Origin: Riptortus pedestris
Taxonomy: Eukaryota; Arthropoda; Insecta; Hemiptera; Alydidae
Length of the DNA stretch: 64,000 nucleotides
Assembly (NCBI GenBank): GCA_019009955.1
Contig: JADPXZ010000007.1
Span: 2,140,001-2,204,000 of the forward strand
Direction of reading: 5' to 3'
Position numbers and translations under genes: made by a program. Below are positions 50,841 to 64,000 of this stretch, piece after piece (within the stretch, counting starts at the first letter, position 1; each line of letters begins with the position of its first letter). A model generated the notes under the pieces. The model was not told the DNA's origin. It ran no database searches and saw only the letters and a program-made list of their open reading frames with translations.

Positions 50841-52340
50841 TATTCTCAGTTATTATGAGCCTGAGAGTAAAATGTTATAGAACCAATCTTGTTGAACTAT
50901 TGATGCTCTACAATTGTTGTTATATGCACTTTTTCTCTAGAGTAAATATTAACCGAGATATTAGCGTTTTTCTTTAAAAAAAGTAGTTTAAGGTGTTGTA
51001 ACACTATAGCTATTATTTCAAAATTCCAAATATCTCCGTTATTATGAGCCTGAGAGTAAAATGTTATAGAACCAATCTTGTTGAACTATTGATGCTCTAC
51101 AATTGTTGTTATATGCACTTTTTCTCTAGAGTAAATATTAACCGAGATATTAGCGTTTTTCCTTGTAAAGTAGTTTAAAGTGTTATTTTAGCTATTCATA
51201 ACAAAAATTCCAAATATCTCCGTTATTATGAGCCTGAGAGTAAAATGTTATAGAACCAATCTTGTTGAACTATTGATGCTCTACAATTGTTGTTATATGC
51301 ACTTTTTCTCTAGAGTAAATATTAACCGAGATATTAGCGTTTTTCTTTAAAAAAGCGTTCCAGTAGCTTAGTATCTGAGACCTAATCTATTTATTTCAGC
51401 TAACATTCCAAATATCTCCGTTATTATGAGCCTGAGAGTAAAATGTTATAGAACCAATCTTGTCGAACTATTGATGCTCTACAATTGTTGTTATATGCAC
51501 TTTTTCTCTATCGTAAATATTAACCGAGATATTAGCGTTTTTCTTTAAAAAAGCGTTCCAGTAGCTTAGTATCTGAGACCTAATCTATTTATTTCAGCTA
51601 ACATTCCAAATATCTCCGTTATTATGAGCCTGAGAGTAAAATGTTATAGAACCAATCTTGTTGAACTATTGATGCTCTACAATTGTTGTTATATGCACTT
51701 TTTCTCTAGAGTAAATATTAACCGAGATATTAGCGTTTTTCTTTAAAAAAGCGTTCCAGTAGCTTAGTATCTGAGACCTAATCTATTTATTTCAGCTAAC
51801 ATTCCAAATATCTCCGTTATTATGAGCCTGAGAGTAAAATGTTATAGAACCAATCTTGTTGAACTATTGATGTTCTACAATTGTTGTTATATGCACTTTT
51901 TCTCTAGAGTAAATATTAACCGAGATATTAGCGTTTTTCTATAAAAAAGCGTTCCAGTAGCTTAGTATCTGAGACCTAATCTATTTATTTCAGCTAACAT
52001 TCCAAATATCTCCGTTATTATGAGCCTGAGAGTAAAATGTTATAGAACCAATCTTGTCGAACTATTGATGCTCTACAATTGTTGTTATATGCACTTTTTC
52101 TCTATCGTAAATATTAACCGAGATATTAGCGTTTTTCTTTAATAAAGTGTTCCACTTGGTTAGTATCTGAGACCTAATCTATTTATTTCAGCTAACATTC
52201 CAAATATCTCCGTTATTATGAGCCTGAGAGTAAAATGTTATAGAACCAATCTTGTTGAACTATTGATGCTCTACAATTGTTGTTATATGCACTTTTTCTC
52301 TAGAGTAAATATTAACCGAGATATTAGCGTTTTTATTTAA
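50841..52340 (-). repeat. Quasi-palindromic repeat array, eight reverse copies
   Basis: Copies begin near 50845, 51027, 51213, 51410, 51605, 51803, 52001 and 52197. The last five share a linker with GTAGCTTAGTATCTGAGACC and CTATTTATTTCAGC, giving a uniform 195-198 bp unit. Confidence 0.96.
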
Positions 52341-52785
52341 TTTAACGAGTTGCACAAGGTAAGTATTTCAGACCTATTCTATTTTAGCTAATCATAACAA
52401 AAAATTTAAAATATGTGAAGGATTTTAATGTTTGAAATTTCAATCAAGAAATAAATAATAATAATAATAAAACATAAACATTATTAATATAATAAATGAA
52501 AGAAAATAAAATAAATTGATTTGTACAATCACTCATTAATTAAGTAGATTGATTCAATCAAAGTTAGTTAGATAACAGTGTGATTACAGCTGTGATTGAA
52601 TATGATTGAATTCGGTAAATCAATAATAATTGCTAATCAAGCCTTCTGATTAAGATTGACTTCTATTCCGAACTAACAAAATGATATTAGCGTTTTATGA
52701 AGTAACTAATCCTGGGACTAAAAAATTTTGATTGAAAGATTTTGGAAAAAAAGTCTGTGGTTACCGTTTTTTTTGTTGAGATATT
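52341..52785. other. AT-rich lead into the GATTGAA satellite
   Basis: Simple AAT repeats and scattered TTGATTG words; no gene. Confidence 0.55.
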
Positions 52786-55700
52786 TTGAGAAATTGTTGA
52801 GATTTTCAACAAGAATTTGTTGAGAAACGGAGGAGAAACATGTTCTCATTTTGCAACGGACATTAAGACATATAACATTGAAGAATATACTACTCAATCA
52901 AAAGAGTTTTGTTACAATCACCTAAGAGAGAGATCTAATAAATCACGTTTTTCTTAAAAGTAAATGTTGATTGAAATTCAACAACATTAACCACGGAAAA
53001 TTAACAAATATTGACGAATACAAGTAATTGTAAACATACAAAACCTCTTTTGATTGAATCAAGGTATTTAATTAAACACACAGACAATGATTTAATTGGA
53101 AAAGCCTCGATTGATTGAATATTATTATTTATTGATTGAAAGATCACACAATAAAATCAGTTAAGTCTAAATATATAATATATTTAAAAATGATTGAATT
53201 AATTTTTTTTATGGACATTCTAGACCAAGATTAAGTGTCATTGACTAATTTAAACTAGTTTTGATTGAAAAAGAAAAAAAAATCTCAACAATCCTTCGAT
53301 GATTGAATGAAGCTACTTTAATCAAACATTGATTGAACAAATCAAATTTGCGAGACTGTTGAGAGTTCCTCGACAAGAACTTAATAAAACTAGCTTTGAT
53401 TAAAAGAAATTCAACAATCCTTAATTTGATGATTGAATCAAACCAACAAATCAATTTTTATCAATATTAATATCGGAAGTTAATTTGAACCCAAGAATTA
53501 GCGTTTTTTTTACAAAAATCCCTAGTTCGCTAATAAAACTACTTTTGATTGAAAACAAAGTTCTCAATAAACCTTAATTCAATGATTGAATGAAGCTACA
53601 TTAATCAAACATTGATTGAACAAATCAAATTTGCGAGACTGTTGAGAGTTCCTCGACAAGAACTTAATAAAACTAGCTTTGATTAAAAGAAATTCAACAA
53701 TCCTTAATTTGATGATTGAATCAAACCAACAAATCAATTTTTATCAATATTAATATCGGAAGTTAATTTGAACCCAAGAATTAGCGTTTTTTTTACAAAA
53801 ATCCCTAGTTCGCTAATAAAACTACTTTTGATTGAAAACAAAGTTCTCAATAAACCTTAATTCAATGATTGAATGAAGCTACATTAATCAAACATTGATT
53901 GAACAAATCAAATCTTTTCAAAATTGTTGAGAGTTCCTCAACAAGAACTTATTAATACTAGCTAATGATGCTATTTTATGTAGTGTTAGTTGTTGATTGA
54001 AGGATTTTATTGTTCAATCCTTCAATCAACAAATAATAATATTAATATCGGAAGTTAATTTGTACACAAGAATTAGCGTTTTTCGCCAAATTAGAGTTAA
54101 TAAAACTAGTTTTGATTGAAAAACAAAATATTCTCAAGAATCCTTCAATGATTGAATGAAGCTACTTTAATCAAACAGTGATTGAACAAATCAAATTTGC
54201 GATAATTGTTGGAGAGTTCCTAATAAAACTGGCTTTGATTGAAAGAAATTCAATAATCCTTAATTTGATGATTGAATCAAGCCATTAAATCCATTTTTAT
54301 TATGTTATACTATTATCTGTATAATATTGCTATTTTATGTGTAGTTATTTGTTGATTGAAGGATTTTATTGTTCAATCCTTCAATCAACAAATTATAATA
54401 TTAATATAACCCAAGAATTAGCGTTTTTTGCCAAATCAAAGTTAATAAAACTAGTTTTGATTGAAAGAAATTCAATAATTCGATGATTGAATCAAGCTAC
54501 TCTAATCAAACATTGATTGAACAAAATCAAATTTGCAAAAATTGAAAAGTTCCTAATAAAATTTGATTATAATCCTTAATTTGGATTGAATCAAACCACC
54601 AAATTAATTTTTATTATGTTATACTATTATCTGTATAATATTTCTATTTTATGTGTTGTTATTTGTTGATTGAATGATTTTACTGTTCAATCCTTCAATC
54701 AACAAATAATAATATTAATATAACCCAAGAATTAGCGTTTTTCGCCAAATCTAAGTTAATTAAACTACTTTTGATTGAAAACTAAATTCTCAATAATCCT
54801 TCGATGATTGAATGTAGCTACATTAGTCAAACATTGATTGAACTTAATCAAATTTGTGAAAATTGTTGGAGAGTTCCTAATAAAATTTGCTTTGATTGTA
54901 AGAAATTCAATAATCCTTAATTTGATGATTGAATCAAGCCACCAAATCCATTTTTATTATGTTATACTATTATCTGTATAATATTGCTATTTTATGTGTT
55001 GTTATTTGTTGATTGAATGATTTTATTGTTCAATCCTTCAATCAACAATTGATTAATAAGTTAATTTAAATAACCATGATGAATAATTCTTAATCAACAA
55101 TTGAAATTAGAAATATTAAATAATGTAATCTTGATCAATTCTTATTGAAAAATGATTGAAAGAAATTCAATAATTCTTAATTCGATGATTGAGCTACTTT
55201 AATCAAATATTGATTGAACAAATAAAATTTTGCTAAAATTGTCAATAGTTCCTCAGCAAGAACTTAATAATACTAGCTAATAATGCTATTTTAGGTGTTA
55301 TTTGTTGATTGAAGGATTTTATTGTTCTATCATTCAATCAACAAATAATAATATTAATAACAAAAGTTAATTTGAACCCAAAAATTAGCGTTTATTTGCA
55401 AAAATCTCTATTTTGTAAATAAAACTAGTTTTGATTGAAAAACAAAATTCTCAACCATCCTTCAATGATTGAATGTAGCTACATTAATCAAACATTGATT
55501 GAACAAATAAAATCTTTCCAAAATTCTTGAGAGTTCCTCAGGAAGAACAATAATACTAGCTAATAATGCTATTTTATGTAGTGTTATTTGTTGATTGAAG
55601 TATTTTATTGTTCAATCCTTCAATCAACAAATAATAATATTAATATCGGAAGTTAATTTGAACCCAATATTTAGCGTTTTTCGCCAAATCGAAGTCAATA

Positions 55701-57060
55701 AAACTACTTTTGATTGAAAACTAAATTCTCAATAATCCTTCGATGATCGACTGTAGCTACAATAATCAAACATTGATTGAACAAATCAAATTTTGCGAAA
55801 ATTGTTGGAGAGTTCCTCAACGAGAACTTAATAAAACTAGCTTTGATTGAAAGAAATTCAATAATCCTTAATTTGATGATTGAATCAAGCCATTAAATCA
55901 ATTTTTATTATAATATACTATTATATGTACATAGAATGTTATTTTATGTGTTGTTATTTGTTGATTGAATGATTATTGTTCAATCCTTCAATCAACAAAT
56001 AATAATATTAATATCGAAAATTAATTTGAACCCAATATTTAGCGTTTATGCCAAATTAAAGTTAATAATACTAGTTTTGATTGAAAGAAATTCAATAATC
56101 CTTAATTCGATGATTGAGCTACTTTAATCAAATATTGATTGAACTTAATCAAATTTTGCGAAAATTTGGGAATAATTCTTAATTCGATGATTGAGCTACT
56201 TTAATCAAACTGTGATTGAACAAATTAAATCTTTCCAAAATTGTTGAGAGTTCCTCAACAAGAACTTAATAATACTAGCTAATATTGCTATTTTATTTGT
56301 TGTTATTTGTTGATTGAATGATTTTATTGTTCAATCCTTCAATCAACAAATAATAATATTAGTAACGAAAGTTAATTTGAACCCAAAAAACAGCGTTTTT
56401 TTTGCAAAAATCTCTATTTTATGATTGAAAGAAATTCAATAATTCTTAATTCGATGATTGAACGTAGCTACTTTAATCAAACATTGATTGAACTTAATCA
56501 AATTTGCGAAAATTGTTGGAGAGTTCCTAATAAAACTAGCTTTGATTGAAAGAAATTCAATAATACTTAATTTGATGATTGAATCAATCGACCAAATCCA
56601 TTTTTATTATGTTATACTATTATCTGTATAATATTGTTATTTGTTGATTGAAGTATTTTATTGTTCAATCCTTCAATCAACAAATAATAATATTAATATC
56701 GGAAGTTAATTTGAACCCAAAAATTAGCGTTTTTTTGCAAAAATCTCTATTTTATGATTGAAAGAAATTCAATAATTCTTAATTCGATGATTGAACGTAG
56801 CTACTTTAATCAAACATTGATTGAACAAAATCAAATCTTGCGAAAATTGTTTAAGAGCTCCCCTCAACAAGAACTTGTCGAGAGGGACGGACAGAGAGGA
56901 GAAGAAACATGTGCTCCTTTTTCAACGGATAATTCTCTCTCTCTCTCTCAAGAAAAAGAGGAATTCCATACAAAAAACCTACAGAGTTTTGTTGAAGGCT
57001 TTGTTGGCGAGCAACAAAGTTTGTTGTGTGTGAAAATATTGTTTAGCTAAATTAACTTTT
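52786..57060. repeat. GATTGAA satellite with perfect hairpins
   Basis: About 4.3 kb of ~300-350-bp units rich in TGATTGAA and TTCAATCAA. About nine units contain TTTGTTGATTGAAGGATT or a one-base variant, a short loop, and AATCCTTCAATCAACAAA, an 18-bp hairpin (near 53990, 54345, 54660, 55005, 55305, 55590, 55960, 56310 and 56640). Most units also carry AATTAGCGTTTTT. A 283-bp direct duplication (53320-53600 against 53603-53885) is almost unchanged. Both ends carry a related ~70-bp segment with GAGAAACATGTTCTC or GAAACATGTGCTCC. No coding sequence. Confidence 0.93.
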
Positions 57061-57715
57061 GTTGAGAGTTTGTTGTAAGCTGTGACTTACCTTAAAAAAA
57101 ATTCTTCTAATGCATCATGGTTCCGGCGTTTCGAACTTGTTGATTCTTCAGGAATTCTTGTTGAAGCTCCTTATTGTTCTTGTTGGTGTTGTTTCCTTCA
57201 ACAAAAAAACACACGAGACACTTTTGAGATATAACCCGGTTTTTTTGGTGGAAAACTGGTGAGTTTTTGAGTTACGGTTTGAGTTATTTTTTTTTGCGCG
57301 GATGAGATTTTGAGTTTGTAGTTTGTTATTGAGCGTTATTTTGTTGAGTTATCTTTGTTGGTTTGTATGTGTGTGTGTGTTACTGTTGTTTCTTGATGTT
57401 TCTCTCTCTCTCTCACCTGGACTAACTACAGGTATGGCGGATAGTAGCCCTTTGCGCATGCTCGACGCGCAAGTAATTTCACCTTGATCCCCCCTCTCTC
57501 TCTGTCTTTTTTCAACTGAAGCGACCCCTGTATGGCTCTCTCTCTCTCTCTTTGAGAGAGGGGTGTATGGGTCTGTCTTTGTCTGGCTAATGGCCTCTCT
57601 CTCTCTCTCACCTGGGCACAGGTAGAGAGGGGAGGGAGGAGTGGAGCCGATTTTAGAAGGAGAGGGAGGATGGACCGTTAAGGCTGAGGGAGAGGGTTAG
57701 CGCATTTCGTTATGG
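57061..57715. promoter_or_regulatory. Mixed region with a GC-rich island, possible Gale promoter or 5' exon
   Basis: 57061-57400 is T/G-rich and unclassified. 57405-57500 contains GCGCATGCTCGACGCGCAAG, which resembles an NRF-1/ewg-type site. Two copies of CTCTCTCTCTCACCTGG follow CT runs. It is the only GC-rich unique block upstream of Gale, whose start exon needs an upstream non-coding exon. The second gap block lies between, so the link is uncertain. Confidence 0.25.
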
Positions 57716-62741
<5,026 letters not shown>

Positions 62742-62860
62742 ATGGTGGCAAACCTGTTCCTGAATCATTGATAAGAGCTCAGACGATAACCGGGAAATCG
62801 CTCACTTTCAAAAAAGTTGATCTGTTGGACTTAGACGCTCTGACTAATGTATTCAATGAG
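62742..62860 (+). CDS. Gale: UDP-glucose 4-epimerase, second coding exon
   Basis: The exon starts with two bases that complete the codon left by the first exon (G|AT, Asp), then reads GGKPVPESLIRAQTITGKS, LTFKKVDLLDLDALTNVFNE and donor GTAAAT at 62861. It aligns with the animal GALE segment [28 protein letters not shown]; D70 in KKVDLLD corresponds to the aspartate that contacts the NAD adenine. Together the two exons give 83 residues with no break, about a quarter of the usual ~345. The following exon with the AALKAVGES region is not in the window. Codon use and length are normal, with no sign of decay. Confidence 0.96.
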
Positions 62861-62873
62861 GTAAATATACTCT

Positions 62874-62930
<57 letters not shown>

Positions 62931-63017
62931 TATTATAGTGGAGTTGTGTGTATGTGAGTGAACTGTTCCTAAAACGGCTGGAGCGATTTGAATGAATTGT
63001 ATGCAATTTGGGTGACA
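62861..63017. repeat. TA microsatellite and Helitron-like leader fragment
   Basis: A TA run (62880-62928) is followed by GTGAGTGAACTGTTCC, AACGGCTGGAGCGATTTG and AATGAATTGTATGC. The same leader recurs at 63395-63450. It parallels the AACGGCTGAACCG leader of the other Helitron-like copies. Confidence 0.6.
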
Positions 63018-63305
63018 TTCCTGCATGTCCGATGCAAGTTAGCATATCAGATGCATTTGGAGTGGACTACAATTAATTTATACATAGATTATTTCAAAAC
63101 TATGACATATATATACAATAAAGAATTAACAATAACAACGTTAAATTAATGTAAATAACATATAAAGAGAAGATTATTAGTCTTAAAAAAAAAGAAAAAA
63201 AAATTATTGAATATCCATAAATATTTTAAGTATAGTAGTTGTATCGGCTGCAATAAATATTCAACCAATTAATTGTATCGAAAGCATGTTCTGCAAATAT
63301 TTTAA
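63018..63305 (-). mobile_element. LINE 3' untranslated fragment
   Basis: About 90% identical by eye to 31957-32245 in the same orientation, with no coding part: a strongly 5'-truncated copy of the same non-LTR family. It is followed by a TA run (63314-63372). Confidence 0.75.
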
Positions 63306-63307
63306 TA

Positions 63308-63372
<65 letters not shown>

Positions 63373-63376
<4 letters not shown>

Positions 63377-64000
63377 CTAGTGTAGACGTGTAAGTGAGTG
63401 AACTGTTCCTAAACGGCTGGAGCGATTTGAATGAATTGTATGCGTTTGGGTGACGCCGTGGATGGTTTAGATTCACAAATCAGCCCAAGGCAGATGGAGG
63501 TAGGAGTGGCGCTACCAACGGACGACTCAAATTAAATAGAGCCATATTTCGGTTCCTAGCCTTTTTCCGGCAAATAAGAACAGGTTAAAAGTTGTTTCAT
63601 TTGTCATTTAGAGTAACTTTTGTTATATTCACTTTTGTCGTATAACAAAGTATAAACGAGATATACACTAAAAACTAAAGCGGGAGCCAACAATTTTATC
63701 GAGCGCTAACGATTGAACCGAACTTAACAAAACTCTATATGTGAATTAGCATTAATTCTTCCACGATTATAAGCTATATTAAATTTTTTAGGTTCGAACG
63801 GGAGTGGCGGTTATAACGGAGGCCTGAATAAAAAATTCGCGATATTTCATTTTCTATTTGTTTTTAGGCAAACGTGCACCGTAACAAAAGTTGTTTTTTG
63901 TGTTATTAAAAGTAGCTTTTGTTTTAAACATAATATTATTAAATTTAATATCCTAATCACTTGAAATATCATCCAGGACAATGTCTGTCAGGTCCGCTAG
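63373..64000 (+). mobile_element. Helitron-like element, second type, cut by window end
   Basis: The leader has CTGTTCCTAAACGGCTGGAG, then central-repeat sequence with TTAGAGTAACTTTTGTTAT, CACTTTTGTCGTATAAC and ACGAGATATACACTAAAA, clearly homologous to the copies at 5101 and 45916. It lies in Gale intron 2. The 3' end is outside the window. 63940-64000 is unclassified. Confidence 0.6.

Noticed and set aside
57426..57611. Minus-strand 61-codon frame next to two GTGAGAG donor-like sites
   Set aside because: Arg/Glu-rich start comes from a GA repeat and the rest resembles nothing. The donor-like words are CCAG followed by GA repeats and occur by composition.

Overview
This is an AT-rich, intron-rich animal (almost certainly insect) genomic window dominated by repeats. 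It carries parts of two conserved nuclear genes. On the minus strand is the insect orthologue of the epithelial splicing regulator ESRP (Drosophila fusilli): a start exon at 36346-36474, a second exon at 33468-33614, an exon holding the end of the third RRM at 29462-29711, and a proline-rich exon at 12246-12415. On the plus strand near the right edge are the first two coding exons of UDP-glucose 4-epimerase (Gale), 61346-61480 and 62742-62860. The two genes are divergent, and their 5' ends face each other across about 25 kb of repeats. I see no bacterial or viral genes, no rRNA and no convincing tRNA gene.

Layout. 1-9.5 kb is nested mobile DNA: Helitron-like elements ending in a hairpin plus CTAG, a Tc1/mariner copy split by a hAT element with a perfect 8-bp target duplication, a foldback element, and a composite repeat block joined by TA and GA microsatellites. 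9.6-12.2 kb is a 112-bp satellite that stops about 10 bp from a fusilli splice donor. 12.4-29.1 kb, a single fusilli intron if the splice model is right, holds GA/CT tracts, a TTACTAAGA satellite, AG-rich and AT-rich tandem repeats and a GATA-motif minisatellite. 30-36 kb contains the 5' fusilli introns. 36.5-52.4 kb is mostly arrays of a 130-145 bp quasi-palindromic repeat. 52.8-57.1 kb is a GATTGAA satellite with a perfect hairpin. 57.7-61.3 kb is polypurine then polypyrimidine sequence leading to Gale.

Two blocks (29973-30472 and 58792-59291) are base-for-base the same artificial-looking 500-bp pattern, an A every 16 bases in poly-C. They are best read as filled assembly gaps. The first lies exactly where about 300-350 residues of fusilli (the rest of the N-terminal domain, RRM1, RRM2 and most of RRM3) are missing, so those exons probably fall in the gap. 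Several patches (for example 37.9-39.0 and 40.7-42.8 kb) are full of small insertions relative to clean copies of the same repeats, which suggests unpolished long-read sequence.

The most interesting unexplained structure is the quasi-palindromic repeat. At least three subfamilies share near-identical inverted ends and a self-complementary body. A fourth, diverged version appears to be the internal repeat of the Helitron-like elements. This suggests one module that is carried by a mobile element and is also amplified independently into arrays around and within fusilli.
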